Assembly (NCBI GenBank): GCA_027943335.1
Contig: BSBK01002088.1
Span: 248,001-312,000, forward strand
Direction: 5' to 3'
DNA length: 64,000 nucleotides
Source of the DNA: Chamaecyparis obtusa
Taxonomy: Eukaryota; Streptophyta; Pinopsida; Cupressales; Cupressaceae
In this document: in pieces, positions 1-11,900 of the stretch
Layout of the letters: every line of letters starts with the position of its first letter
Numbering within the stretch: the first letter of the stretch is position 1
Program-made: the position numbers and the translations under genes
The notes under the pieces: generated by a model
Databases searched by the model: none
What the model was told of the DNA's origin: nothing
Seen by the model: the letters and a program-made list of their open reading frames with translations, nothing else

Positions 1-296
1 AGCCCTAAGGGCTAAATTTCTAAAACCTTCTCGGGCGATGGAAATTGCCTATATAAAGAAGGCCCGTAGTGTTGTCTAGAGTAGTTTTGGGTAGTAGATC
101 TGGGTATTGATTCGAGGCTTTGTCCTATAGAATATTGTAAGGGAATGCCCATGTGGCTTTGCATATTGTAATTCTGAAAGTTTGTAATTCCACATTTGTG
201 GAGATAATAAGAAGCCAATTTTCTGTTCTTGCATATTGTTGTTGTTTCTCTGTTTCTATTATATGTTTGTGGTATAAAGGGGAGCACCCTTCATCA
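1..296 (-). mobile_element. E1: partial LTR-like element, running off the left edge
   Basis: On the minus strand this piece begins TGATGAAGGGTGCTCCCC at 296 and continues to the window edge. It matches 62073-62370 on the plus strand (element E2) over its whole length, with scattered substitutions. Both copies carry a TATA-like run (TATATAGG on the element strand), here near 50-57. The insertion lies just downstream of the protease of element G1 and is in the same orientation as G1, so it splits G1 protease from its pol. Only one end is visible, so the target duplication cannot be tested. The call as an LTR rests on the TG start, the promoter-like run and the boundaries of the complete copy E2. 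Confidence 0.6.
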
Positions 297-1164
297 AATT
301 CATGGTATCTTCTTCTTCCTCAATCATGTGTGGAGTTCTAGGCTCCCTAGAAACCTTGATATTTTGTCCTTCAAAGTTGAAAGTAGTAAAAGATAAATCA
401 CACTACATGTTGCCTCCCATAGAGGCACTCCACTTTCTTGATAATAACATCACATATTGAGGAGAAATATCAACCACTAAAACACTCATGGTCAGTTTTT
501 TACCAAGGTATGCTGCCAGTCTATAAGGTAAAGCCTTGATAGTACCCACAACTGGTACTTCTCTTGAATCCATAGCCTAACATATCCCATGTGGGGTATC
601 CACTTTCAGCGCTAGTGATTTCATAACTTCCATGGGCATAACAGTGTTTGATGCTCCTGAATCAATCATGTAATTTTTTAACAACTTTCCATTTATCAGT
701 AAGGTTAAAAAAAAAGGATCAATTGTTCCTACCGAGGTACTAACAACATTTGTGTCCAAATAAATTTGAGGAATTTTAGAAACAATCTCCTCATTTTGAC
801 TTTCATTTTCATCATCCAAAGTCACTACTTTCTTATCAATCCTTTCTGTCTTTTGGGCATCTATGGATGCCACACCATTCACCCAATTCAAATCTTTTTC
901 CTTATGTTCCTCTATTCTCATCATCTCTAGCAAAGGAACCTTAACAGTGATCTGTGATAATAACTTTCTCATATTAATTGGGACATATTTAGAATCAAAG
1001 ACATCATGCTTCACATTTGTAGTTTCTTTATCATCATTTTGTATGAATGTATTTAGCGGTTCCTTGGTTAGGATCTTGAATTCCTTTTGCAAAGAGGGAA
1101 CAACTACCTCTAAGGGTTTAGCCTTTACTTTATAAATAATGTTAGGCTTGACATTATTCTTCAC
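297..1164 (-). pseudogene. G1 aspartic protease (Ty3/gypsy), degraded
   Basis: This is the retropepsin-like protease region that would cut the Gag-Pol polyprotein inside the virus-like particle. The open part (577-1164) ends in a YMIDSGASNTVMP active-site segment with the DSGA triad intact near 652-664. A stop follows, but homology continues in the same region down to 297 (VVDI..Y.MLLSRKW, then REP..MIEE). It aligns along its length with the protease of element D at 38040-38825, including the upstream segment LLEMMRIEEHK against LLEMLKIEEHK. The region is then cut by E1. RT, RNase H and integrase of G1 would lie left of the window. It is broken by at least two in-frame stops. Confidence 0.8.
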
Positions 1165-3640
1165 TTTGACCTTAATAACATCAGCCCCCTTTTACTTACT
1201 TTGAGATGCTTTTACATCCCTTTCTATCTTCTTAATAAAAATACCAGCAATTTTTTGATTTGAATCACCAACTACTCTATCTCTTAAGTTATAATTTGTT
1301 TTAGCTTTAGTGACCATATCTATTGTTATCAAAGAAATTTCTTCATCAGATGTCCTTTTCAAAACAACTGTTTCTTCATCTTTGAGAGCATTGCACTGGA
1401 CATAATCTATCTTATCATCTTCCTCATCTGAAAAAACTTGCTGATGATATGACTCATTTCTAGTCTAAGAATTTGAAACATCTTGGTTCTCATTTTCTTC
1501 AGTAGAATCAACTTCATCCAAAAAGTGGGAGGAAATCATGCCACATCCCTGGTCATCATAGGGTTCCTGCTCATTACACTCTTGCTCCTCTTCGTAGAGA
1601 CACTCTGGGATATAACACAATAATTAGGATCATGTGGTGATTGACACAGAATACACCATGGGACCTCTTCAACCATATTCATTGAATTTGTTTGCAATGG
1701 GGCAGGGGTCCTATCATTTGGTTTATCCTTTCTTTCTAGGAGTATGGGCCTCCCATCCTTCCATTGAGTATTATAAGGATAATTCTGCATTCTTGGAAAC
1801 TTGTTAAAATTGTTAAAGGAAGGCTTGTCATTTCCTGCAACTTTATTATTTCTATTTTCACTAGGCCTTAAATCCTTTATTTCTTTCAAAATCTTCTTTA
1901 AACTATCATCATCCTTTGGTTTTACATTTGTAGGCTTTCCTGATTCTTTTCTATTCAACAACTGTGACTTGTTATCTTCCCTTCTTCCCAATTTCTCTAA
2001 GATTCTACAGTTACTTTCTATGTTTATAGCCAACTTATAAGCTTCTACGAGATTCCTTGGATTCTTATCTCTTAAAAGGTAACCCATTTTAGAATAAAAG
2101 GCATTCAAATAAGTAACAAGACACACTCTATCATCCAATCTGATGACCTACAAGAGTTTATGCATAGCCTTTTGAAATCTAATATTAAACTCAATAACAT
2201 CCTCATTGAAATCCTTCTTGATGTTATTAAACGCATTTAATACAAAGCCCTCATTTTTCTTATCACCATACTATTCCTTGAAACAATGTCTAAGCTGATC
2301 CTATGAGCCTATTCTACCATGTGGTAAAGCCCTAAACCAATCTCTTGAATCTTCAATCAAAGATTGTACAAACAACTTCATTATTACATCATCTAGCACA
2401 ATGTTGTAATCATCTATCACATCAATGAATTTTTTTAAGTATTCCTCATAGGTGATAACATTACTTCCAGTGAACTTGGAAATTCTTTTCCTAATCTCCT
2501 CGAGGATGGGGTTGGTATATCCTGGAATGCTTGTAAAAACCAACTGTTTACACCTTTCCTATATAGGCCCTGCATTAGATAAGCCAACACCATGGGATGT
2601 TGAGGCATTAGTATTTGACATAGCAAAAATCTTGAGTCCACCTAGTGGGGGAACACCTATTGTTTGGTTAGCATTATTTGCAACATTTCCTCCTTGTGTC
2701 AAAGTAGAATTAGCAACATTAGTGGATCCTGTAGACCATTTGAGAAAATCTATCTTCTTTCTCATTTCTAATGCTGAAGCTTCCAATTCTGCTTTTTCCA
2801 ATTCTCTGGCTAGCAATTCTTGTTCCCTCTTAGCCTTCTCAAGGCCTACTTCTAATCTTAGAGCTTGGTCCATATAACCCTTCAGTTAGTAGGCTCATTA
2901 ATTAAAATTCCTATAGCCTTTTGCTTACCTCTATCCTTAGGATGTCTTATCTCAAAAATTTCTTGGATAATAGGTTGTTCCTTTGTTTGTTTAGGTATAG
3001 GAACATAATGTATAGCTTCTAAATCCAATATTTTCCTTTTCAATTGGTCGAACCTTATCATAGCATGTCTAATGTTTTCTTCTCTTTTCCTTTCTCTTCT
3101 TTGCCTAATAGCTGCTTGCTCATGGATTCTTCTTTCTAATTCATATACTTCTTCAAAAATTTCCTCAGAGTTTGGTAAAGTTGTTTCAGATTCAACCTAA
3201 TGTGTTTGGAGCTCTTCTTGCTAATCCTGAGATTCATGGATACCTTGGGGTAATGAAGAGCCAAGGGTGAAAGGGGGGAAAAAATCTTGTCTATTTCTAC
3301 TCTTACTTCTAGACCTCCTCTCTACTCCATACCGTCTATTTGGGACTATTTCCTTATTATGAGGTAAATTTTCACCATCTCTCTCTGAAGGGGAATAATA
3401 GTCCTCATATTCATTTAAACCTAGATCAATAGCCTCCTCATACTCTGAGGCATTTCCTTCCTAGCTAGGATGGGCAATAATTTCTTTCCTTGAGTTTCCT
3501 TTCTGCTTCCATGTGAAGGACATATCATTAGTACTCTTTTCTCTTGTAATTTGACCTCATCTAGATGTGGTTGGAAGCTCACCCTCTAAAGCTTCCTTTG
3601 GATGTTCTTCTCTCCAGTCCCTTGTATTCTTAAAACTCAT
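1165..3640 (-). pseudogene. G1 gag, degraded
   Basis: This is the Gag structural protein of a Ty3/gypsy element, the capsid and RNA-binding part of the particle. The ATG at 3640 gives MSFKNTRDWREEHPKEALEG. Next come an Arg/Ser-rich stretch, a coiled coil (2559-2873, LEKAKREQELLARELEKAEL) and a retrotransposon capsid segment (2301-2543, VIMKLFVQSLIEDSRDWFRAL). A basic linker and a cysteine knuckle CILCQSPHDPNYC near 1620-1660 follow. The knuckle spacing is CX2CX3HX4C, one residue shorter than the usual CX2CX4HX4C. Gag is interrupted by about eight stops and at least two frameshifts. Domain order and motifs match gag of D (35465-37900), but the two differ too much to be the same family. A charged linker containing YNLR joins gag to the protease. 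Confidence 0.8.
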
Positions 3641-3869
3641 TGTGACAAAGTAAAACTTTATTTAGCACTAGTTACAGAGATATCTTAGAGTCACCACCCA
3701 AATAAAATGGGATTTTTCTATGACTTTAAACAATAGAAAGGATAGGAAACTTTTAGAAAAGGAAATAACTCTATGTGTTCAATGGTAACCAACTAGCTTA
3801 AAAAAAATAAGCAGACCATGAGTCCAACTCAACTTGTACCTACGTTATTTGACACAAATTTTATACAAT

Positions 3870-3887
3870 TCCTCAACAGAGTCACCA
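3870..3887 (-). other. G1 primer binding site
   Basis: On the minus strand this reads TGGTGACTCTGTTGAGGA, three bases after the LTR end (CCAACA then AAA). The equivalent site of D is TGGTGACTCTACTGGGGA with the same AAA spacer. It resembles the TGGYGACTC-type primer sites known from Tat/Ogre gypsy elements, where a tRNA-Arg primer has been proposed. It fixes the direction of G1 and the right edge of its 5' LTR. Confidence 0.8.
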
Positions 3888-4756
3888 TTTTGTTGGTTCT
3901 TCAAAATATTTTACACTCCATGAGACACCAATATATCTAAGATTGATATTAAGGAGAGGTTAGTTCTAAATGTGAAAAATCTTTAGGTAACTAGACCAAC
4001 TATAGGGACAAGATTGCCCTCTTCAATTTTGGCTCTGCAAAACCAAGGTGGGTGCACCTGATCCAATAAGTATAATTCTATTCTTGACTTAATACTGGAT
4101 CTAACAATAGATATCAATGAGAAAGTACTAAACAACAACCTATTATTCATTGTCTCTCCATCACTGGGTAGGATAACTATTTTAACATAAATGAAATTAA
4201 AATGACTATTTTTCATTATATGTTTCTAATTACAATGATTTCAATTAGTCCTCATAAAATAAAGATAGGTGTCATATAGTCCAGTGCCTTATCTATTGGG
4301 GAAACAATATCAGAAGATAGAGTCAATACAAAGATCTTTAAGAAAACTGATCTATGAACATAAATATAAGTACCCCAACCTTTTCCTACTTGTAGATAAT
4401 CCTTATGTAAATAAAATGAACATATATCCCACTTTGAGCAATATTTCATCCAACCCTAGATCAGAACTTAAAGAAAAAATACATATGGACAAATCTTTGA
4501 TAGACTTAGAAAATCCACTGAAAAGACATAAAGGAGAGGAAAAGACTTGACATTTAATTAATTATAACCTTTGATCATTTGTATACAATATGCGTTGAAT
4601 AGCAAGCTTGCAAGATAATAGTAGCAACATGTACTTCTCTATTTCTTGATAAGAAATGATACAAAATATTACAATCCTTGATTGAGGGTTAGGGTTTCAA
4701 AATCTCTATCTTCTCAACACATAAACTCTCAATGCCTAATATGATTGTGGAAAATA

Positions 4757-4766
4757 CTTTTATATA
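4757..4766 (-). promoter_or_regulatory. TATA-like box in G1 LTR
   Basis: The minus strand reads TATATAAAAG in the context CTTGTATATAAAAGTATT, a good match to a plant TATA box. It lies about 0.87 kb before the LTR end and downstream of ORF-X. The D LTRs have a TATA-like run at about the same distance from their end (34320-34331). If it is the promoter of the genomic RNA, ORF-X is in U3. Confidence 0.4.
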
Positions 4767-5044
4767 CAAGGAAATGAAACAAGCTTCTGATCATATTAGG
4801 GTTTACAAAATTTTATCCTAAAACTTTACAACAACCCTACTGGGTTTACAATAAATGCATCGATCAGATTTAGATAGATATTTTTCAAGTGAGCCGCCTT
4901 ACTTTATGTCTTCAATCTTTTCCTTAGTTTCTTCAAGAAAATATGATCACCATTTCTTCATGGTTATTCCTACAATAAATACACTTCATATCTCAACTAC
5001 TTTCAAAACACTAATGTCATAATTTCCACTTGGCTCAAGAAGTA

Positions 5045-8000
5045 GGTGGAGTATCAACTTTTTCTACATGGGGAATGTACTGATACCTCCACCTATTGTA
5101 CACCTCCTCATTTGGGAACTCAAAAATAGAAAATTCAGCTTTCCTGCTGGATAATTGTTCCCATTTGTCCTCCAACTTCTTGACCTCCTGCTAAATAAAA
5201 TAAAATTTGATTTGGTGGTCATTAATAACTTGATGGTGCTAATAAAAGAAAAAGTGTCACTTGAAACACCAATTACTCTTTCTAACAAAAGTGCATTCAT
5301 CTCTACTCTCCATTCATACAATTCCTTTAGCTCACCATACCTAGTGAGAACACTTGGTATTAACTCACAAATTGAATACGTTAATTCCTTTTTCAACATA
5401 TTAGATTTCTTGATTAAATCATCCAAAAATATATCATATTCCACTATTTTCTTCATAGACTGATGTACTAGCTTGATTAGTGGACCAGGATCAACTTGGA
5501 CCTCTGAAAACCAATGAAACAACTTCACACTTGAAGATCTCTCAATCCATTTATTCAAAATTGGTCCTAACTCATTCTTATCCTTATTTAAAGCTGAAAA
5601 CAAAACTTGTAACCTATTATCATGATCAAACAAAATTGAAGGCTTTAGGTCATGTGCAAACTGCATTATTTCCTCTATTATTTTCTCCTCATATTTATGA
5701 TTTTCTAGGGATGTAGCCTTCACATGCTCATCCTTCTCCTTTTCTAGCTACACCTTGATCTCCCTCAACTTATTTGTTTCTTCAGTCAACTGTTGCTTCT
5801 CCCAACTAATTCTTGCATGTATATTTGTTTCTAGGAGTGGTGATGGTGGAAATTCAACAATAGGGCTAGATGAAAAGGCTACTGCTAGCCTATTAGAAAT
5901 CATCAATGGAGGTGACCTATGATCCTGTGGTCTAGACAATTTTGCAATTAATTTGTCCTTTTGGATCAAGTCTATTTTTAGTTCATTATAAGACTTAAGG
6001 ATAGTTTCAAAATTAATCATTAACTCTTCCTTTTCCTATGCATCTTTCTCTACTACCCTCACATTAAACTTGGTTGTTTCCAAAATGATGTTCAAGGCCT
6101 CTATACTAGAAGTTTCACCAACTCTCTATACTAATAAATTCCCAGCATAATCTAAAGAGAGAGTTTCTCTTTTTCCTTTATTTTCTTCCCTTTTAAGGGA
6201 CCACATGACCAATGCTACATGATCATCTAAGAAAGTAATACCCGTAGCAGCCTGTTGTGCTTGCTCTGTTGTAGTGAGGGTTTTCACTTTACTTTTTCCA
6301 ACTGAATAAAAAATAACCACATCTGCAATGTCCCAATTAGGAAGAATCAACACTCCTGCAGTATGAATCATAGCCCTTCCTTCCTCAAGGGTAATTTTCT
6401 CAAACTGCTTCATCATTTCCATCTTTGTCTCATTTTCAATCTTGGTCATATCCTTATCAGGGAATTCCTCTTTCTTTTTCTCACAAATTTCCTTGAACTG
6501 ATTTATTCTCATTCTCCATAAGAATTGAAAAAATGCCCTAGTTTTTACAAACTTATCATCAAAAAATAAAAGAATCACTGGCCTGTTTCAAGATTGGGTC
6601 TATTTGCTTGCCCTCAAATTCTGCCACTGTAAGATCCATATCTATTTCTTTGGGTGGCTAGTATTCCCTCCTATATCTCATCATTTGAAACAAAAATATT
6701 TTCTTCAGTACTCAATTGTACTAGTTTCTCGACAACTCCATGTTCATCTAACTATAAGGGGGATTGTGAAGGAGAGTATACATCTTGTTCTGGTCTGGAC
6801 TCCTATTTCTACCTCTTTGGAGAGGTTTCCTATGTTTTTGGGTCACCCATAGGTCTCTTCCCCTTGGAAGTAGATGGAATATTCCCATCTCTTTGTTGAA
6901 CTGGGAGAAGAACACTATAGACCTTCCTTTATTGCATTGTATAAGTTCCCCTCAGGGTCAACTTTGTATACCTAGGTTGGCTGAGAATCCTCTTGGCCCT
7001 CTCAGGATCTTCCTTGCTTACCAAAGCCCTCTTTTCATTTACTTCCTGGATGATTCCCTCAAAATGTTCCATGAGATCATCAATCTTCATTTCCCAAGTC
7101 TCAAAATTCTTCAATGGGTCATAACCCTTATCAAAATTCCTTATAAAATCTACAGTCTTTTTGTAGATTACCTAATTTTCTTTCTTAAGTTCTTGAGTTT
7201 GTAGATCAAACGTATTCCTTATTACATCCTCAGGGAAATAAAATTGGTGCTTGATAAGAGAACACCTTATCTTCTCTCTAAACATTCGAGAAAAGAATCC
7301 TTCATTATTTGCACATCTGGCCATAGCTGTAGCCATTCTATAGGGCTGTAAGACTTGATTCAAATGCACCCAACCCTCAATAACAATGACATACTAGTGT
7401 GTAATTGTGATGTCTAGGAACAAAGTTCCCCTTCCTTTACCAGTGAGGGTTGTTTCTTGTAGATCACCCATCTGTCTCAACATTTCTACATACCCTATCT
7501 TTAGCAAAACTTGGTAAGGCAATATATATGGTGCCTTCTTGCAGCCATATACCCTAAACACTGTAGAAATTGGATATAAAATTATATCACCAAAAATTTT
7601 CACTATGGTGATGTCTTTGCAATACTCCTTGGGTTTGATCAATCTCAGCAATTCTCTTGGGATTCTAGGGTTTTCATAATACAACAAGGTCCTAAGCCTT
7701 GAAGAAAAATTTATGTCAAAGACAAGGAAGCTAACCTTAGTTCTATCCCACGAAAAATTTGTAGTCCACAACTGAACTGACAATGTTTCTCCATTCTTCT
7801 CTTTGACAATATTAATTGTAGTGTTGAAAAACTATTCACCCTTATACAGAAACATATGCATTAGCATAGAATACCACCCAAAGGGCATGCTTATCTTCAT
7901 GTTCTTTATTCCTATTAATCCATCATGGATTAAATCTGCAAGGTGGGAAGCAAACTCAAAAATCAATGCCAATTGTGGGTGTAGAGACTACACCATCATA

Positions 8001-8650
8001 AACATATAAGGAATTGGCATGTGAGTAGCCTCATCATATCCCAGGATCAAAGTTAGAGACTTGTAGAAACCTTGTGCTCTAAACTGGATAGGTCCAACCT
8101 GAAAGGCTCAGGTGTACTCAGGCTGACCACACACATCACTCCAATCTGATTAAGAAAATCTCTCAAGGGCCTTGTCCTCAAATAGTCCCTTTGTGCCTCA
8201 TAAATTTTAGTGAACTCCTTAAAATCAATCTTTTCCAACCCAACAGAAGGGTCATTTAATGAGAAAACCTCTCTAATCTCATCCTCTGTGAGACTTATTA
8301 AATCATTTCCATTTATATCCTTGACACATCTGGTCATAGGATCATAACACCTAGCAATCTGAATGAAAAGGTCTGCATCCATGAATACTACTAGATGTTA
8401 CTAAGAGGGGCACAAGAATTCCTCTGAGAGTATGCTGATCTAAACAACATCAGACCATTATAATCTTTTCCTACCTTGGCATCCCTCATCCACAACCCTC
8501 TATCATAAAGTCCATCATTTACAAAGTCTCTAGGGTTTCTTGGGACTAATTCCTTCACCCTTGATGCCCCATTCTCTAAATGTGGGAGCAATTGCATCAA
8601 ATCTTCAAAAAAACCTCTATCTTTATGGTCTATTTTTCTTGAAAGCTACC
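5045..8650 (-). pseudogene. G1 ORF-X: LTR-embedded coding region of unknown function
   Basis: This is a large protein-coding remnant read right to left, homologous in order to the ORF-X of element D. Matching pieces: 8391-8650 (GFFEDLMQLLP, compared with EEFLKLLP); 8053-8382 (DADLFIQIARCYDP, compared with DVDLIVALARRYDP); 7394-7783 (STVFRVYGCKKAPYILP, compared with ATILRVYGCPQPQHLLP). Also 7172-7369 (PYRMATAMARC, PEDVIRN), 6126-6578 (EEGRAMIHTAGVLILPNWD, compared with DEARQLVKSSGMLLTPGWD), 5748-6020 and 5064-5723. The C-terminus (NEEVYNRW) matches DDEVAAWEK. The piece at 7394-7783 is continuous here, whereas D has a frameshift at that place. It has no Gag, protease, RT, RNase H or integrase motif. 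I do not recognise a function. Athila ORF-1 and plant-mobile-domain-like proteins are comparisons worth making, but I cannot claim a match. Confidence 0.65.
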
Positions 8651-9524
8651 TCTTAGGTGGAATCTTAACTTAGGGTTTTGGATAAACTTATGAACATGAG
8701 AAAACCCCCAAATATCACAAGGTAATAGCAACAGTAAAAAAAACACCCAGACTTCCCTTCCTTGAAAATTTATGCACTCTTAAGTTAAAAGTTGGCCTAC
8801 CAGATGCTTGAGAAAATTTTCTTGATGTCGCTCCGCAGGGAAAACAAATTAGTCACCAAGATACCTTGACAAGAGGTGAAAACTCAAATAGTCAAACCCA
8901 AATATTTAATGTTTTGCCAACCCATTGCAACTCACCTACACAAAACTCATTAAATCATCCATTACTGAAAACTGGTGGCTTCAACATTCATAGGACATGA
9001 AACAACATCACTAAGCAAAATTTGAAACTAAACCGTTGATTGTTACTGCTTTATGATGCATCAGACGGCTAGCAAAATCAACATTATAACCCTTTAATAC
9101 TTTTCCCCAAACTAGTTCTCGACCAATGAGATCACTCCAAATTATGCATGTGCAAAAAATTACAACTTAACTAAAACTTTGATCAGACTGGAAAGGTGTC
9201 AACCTATCGGTAAAGTGCAAATAGAAAATTGTCAGATATGTAAGGCTGAAATAAAGTGACAACAGTCGATGCTTTTCAATCAAATGATCATCACTGATCT
9301 ACACAATTTTGTCCTAGTTCCAACTTCACCAGTTCTCCATCCAATCATAAATAACCACGTTGCAAAAACCAGTAGACGGACCACTACCTTTTTCTTTCTC
9401 GACATTAAATATACTGACAACTACCACATCATTCTTTATTCCAACCAATAAAAAATGAGCATATCACCATGACTTGGTAACTAAGGACCCACTTCACAGT
9501 TTGCATCCTACACATGAAATTGAA

Positions 9525-9925
9525 TGGTCATCGCTATATCGCAAGCCTTAAACACCAAGCATCTTCTCTTGGTGGTATAGCGACAACCATGAGATTTTTC
9601 AGAACTTTAATCCTCAAAAATTCTCGACCCCACTATATTATGTCACCCAAGACAGGGGTCACCACAAGAAAGCTTCTTTGGAAATTGGAAAGTTAGAGCT
9701 CTACCTCATCAGTAAGGGTTTAATCAAATTATTGTCGCTAAAGCACATTGATTAAAAGATGGTCAACTCAACCCAACGGTATAACGACAACCATCGATGC
9801 ATTCCAAGCCTTAAACAACACATTACTGAAGATGGGCCTGCCTAGATAGATGTCACCTCATTGCCATTTCCCATGTCAGAAACTCTGACAATCGAGAGCT
9901 CAAAGATATAACGACAGCCACCAGA
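9525..9925. repeat. Short CG-containing repeats in the G1 LTR upstream region
   Basis: A motif close to GGTATARCGACARCCAY occurs at about 9573 (ggtatagcgacaaccat), 9778 (ggtataacgacaaccat) and 9905 (gatataacgacagccac). The first copy is part of a small hairpin (CACCAAG, 8-base loop, CTTGGTG near 9553-9574). The repeats lie in the 1.5 kb upstream of ORF-X, where D also has CG-containing repeats. They could be transcription-factor sites or remnants of a tandem array. Confidence 0.4.
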
Positions 9926-10288
9926 TCAAAATGATCAAATGGTTGAAAAATAAATAGGGATCAATTATTTTTGAAGTAAATTTATTAAAAAGGACCTCAC
10001 TTAAAAGCCTAGCCAAATAACATGTGAAGTGGACACTTTATAAAGGTTTATAATAGCACATGTGTTATTGGAAGTCTTAATGAATGAAAAAGTAACGCTT
10101 AGATATAATGAAGTGCATGTCAAACTAGGGCTTTAGCAACATATTTTCTGCTAGGTTAAATATGAGGGTTCTTCCAAATTTTGAAGCATGAGGATCAAAA
10201 TTTTTAAAGTAGTACTAACAAGACAATTACATTTCTTGAATGTGTACTAGAGGAATAGTCATGACCAAAATGATCCAAACATTTGAAA

Positions 10289-10560
10289 ATAGTGAATCAA
10301 TATCCTTGAGCACAAGCACCAATAACATCAAATGATGGAGATAAAGCACAGGTTAGTGCACGACACCAGTAGAATGCGGTCATTTCAGAGAGCATTCATG
10401 ATCAAATAAAATGCAATGTATTTTAAATTTGTGGTCAAATATGATGCCAGATGCTCAAAAGATGAAGAAATCACATACCTTCTCTCATGGTTAGCTTTCG
10501 CTCCTTTTCTTCCGCTCCTTCTCTATCCAATAAAATTAAAAATGATGAGGCCATTTCACT
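10289..10560. repeat. Permuted repeat, copy 1
   Basis: The blocks here run in the order: gaatcaatatccttgagcac (10291); cattcatgatcaaataaaat (10391); ccttctctcatggttagctt (near 10478); then an aataaaaatgat-like block. The same blocks recur at 11328-11500 with the first block moved to the end. The region 10142-11490 otherwise has no recognisable gene. A 20-codon open stretch near 10870-10930 is too short to support. Confidence 0.5.
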
Positions 10561-11327
10561 TTTTTTTTCATAGCCAAATCTTCCTTGTACCACATGAAGA
10601 ACATTCAATTGGTTCAATTTTGTAAATTTGTTTTTTTTGTAATTAGTAATTGGCAGATTAAATGCAGATAACACCTTTATCAGTTTAGTTAGCATGTTAT
10701 TATCATATCAGATAAAGTATGTTTAAGAATTGTTGGGACTAGTCCTTTTGTGTGTATTAAACATAATAGAATTTTCAGCATATTATTATCATTCTATTTC
10801 TTTGTTCTAAACATGCCATTGTTTTAGTTTTGTAGATTTGTATTTTGTGTTAAATGCATTTTTTGTGAGGAGGGGTCTTCTTCTGAGGATATTGATGAAG
10901 ATTGTGCACCTCAAAAACCAATTCATAAGGTACCAATCATGTTTCCTATGCTTATATTTTTGGATTGGTAAATCTCCTTATAAGTTTCATGTCCTTTCTT
11001 TTGATTACTATGGATGAGATATATATCTTACATTTAACATTCAACTTCTTTACATTTTAGAACATGTAGTGTGTTTTTTGAGGATTTTACCAAATCAAAT
11101 TTTAACATAAATCAAAAACACCAAATTGATATCTTTCCCTTTCAACTTGACAAAATATTTTCATTTGACCAATAACTGCAAGCAACTGAATGATAAATCC
11201 ACATACCTGTATCTTTGTAAAATACCTTGAACATCAAAAAGATGGCTAAGTGGCTGCTGCCATGATTTTTATCTACTGAATATGGGAAAAAAAACACCAA
11301 AAAGAATAGAATAGAAAACATGATTGG

Positions 11328-11500
11328 TCATTTCAAAGAGCATTCATGATCAAATAAAATGTAATGTCTTCTCTCATGCTCGATTAGCTTTCACCCGCTC
11401 ATTTTATCCCACTCCTTTTCTCTACAATAGAAATAAAAATGATTTGGCCCTTTCAAAATAATGAATCAATAGCCTTGAGCACAAGCACCAATAACATCAA
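11328..11500. repeat. Permuted repeat, copy 2
   Basis: This copy contains cattcatgatcaaataaaat, cttctctcatg..tagctttc, aataaaaatgat and then gaatcaatagccttgagcac. It is the block set of 10289-10560 in rotated order, which suggests two copies cut from a tandem array at different phases. It directly adjoins the NOG1-like fragment, so it may be transposon sequence flanking a captured gene piece. Confidence 0.5.
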
Positions 11501-11751
11501 CTATTTTGATCTGTGGGTACCCTAATGTTGGCAAGAGTTAGTTTATTAATAAGATTACAAGCTTGAAGAAGAAGTATATTTTGGCAAATGAAGAGTGGAA
11601 AGATGATGATATTCCTAAGATCATGGATGGACACAATGTTGTAGATAGAATGGGAAGACATCTTTCTATCCTGGCCCTGGATCCTTCGACAATTGGGGTA
11701 GGATCTAGACCTAGGCTAAAAAGATGTCTTCCTTTCTATTGTGGAATATAG
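11500..11751 (+). pseudogene. NOG1-like nucleolar GTPase fragment, three pieces fused
   Basis: NOG1 is a nucleolar GTPase needed for 60S ribosome assembly. One reading frame holds three separated parts of that protein with no introns. First, 11500-11559 gives TILICGYPNVGKS, a stop, then FINKIT, which is the G1 P-loop segment. Second, from 11560 come SLKKKYILANEEWKDDDIP and KIMDGHNVVD, from the region well after the GTPase domain. Third, RMGRHLSILALDPS (about 11650-11690) resembles the C-terminal NOG1 segment. The several hundred residues normally between them are missing, while the frame is kept. One in-frame TAG (11539-11541) interrupts the P-loop piece. It is a gene fragment that cannot encode a working GTPase, probably captured by a transposon. 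The family assignment is from remembered motifs, not an alignment. Confidence 0.65.
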
Positions 11752-11900
11752 GCTCTGCTACTACAACAACTATAGACTATGATCTAGATATCACAACAAC
11801 CGAGAAACATAAATGTAGGCATCATGGTCACAATTTTGTAGAGACACAACAGAATTGAGTGGTATTCCCAGACAATTTTTTATGTTTCTCACCTGTTGTG

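Larger units (their letters stand above)
3891..10141 (-). mobile_element. G1 5' LTR, giant (about 6.25 kb), carrying ORF-X
   Basis: The inner end is firm: on the minus strand the LTR ends in GAACCAACA, followed by AAA and the primer site. The outer end is inferred. TGTTGCTAAAGCCC on the minus strand starting at 10141 mirrors the inner CAACA end and gives a length close to the 6.5 kb LTRs of the related element D. Within the LTR, in element order, are an upstream region with short CG-containing repeats (10141-8650), ORF-X (8650-5045), a TATA-like box (4766-4757) and about 0.87 kb to the end. The plus-strand open stretch at 4269-4550 inside it has no recognisable content and is taken as chance. 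The 3' LTR is outside the window, so the outer boundary could be wrong by some hundreds of bases. Confidence 0.6.

Noticed and set aside
4269..4550. A 93-codon plus-strand open stretch within the G1 LTR
   Set aside because: It is antisense to the LTR, has no family features, and overlaps an open stretch on the other strand; taken as chance.
10729..10742. TGTTGGGACTAGTCC on the plus strand, resembling the D LTR start
   Set aside because: Wrong orientation for G1, and the following sequence does not match the D LTR.
10870..10930. Exon-like segment (EEGSSSEDIDEDCAPQKPIHK) flanked by AG and GT
   Set aside because: Only about 20 codons. Low-complexity acidic composition and splice dinucleotides are too common to support an exon.
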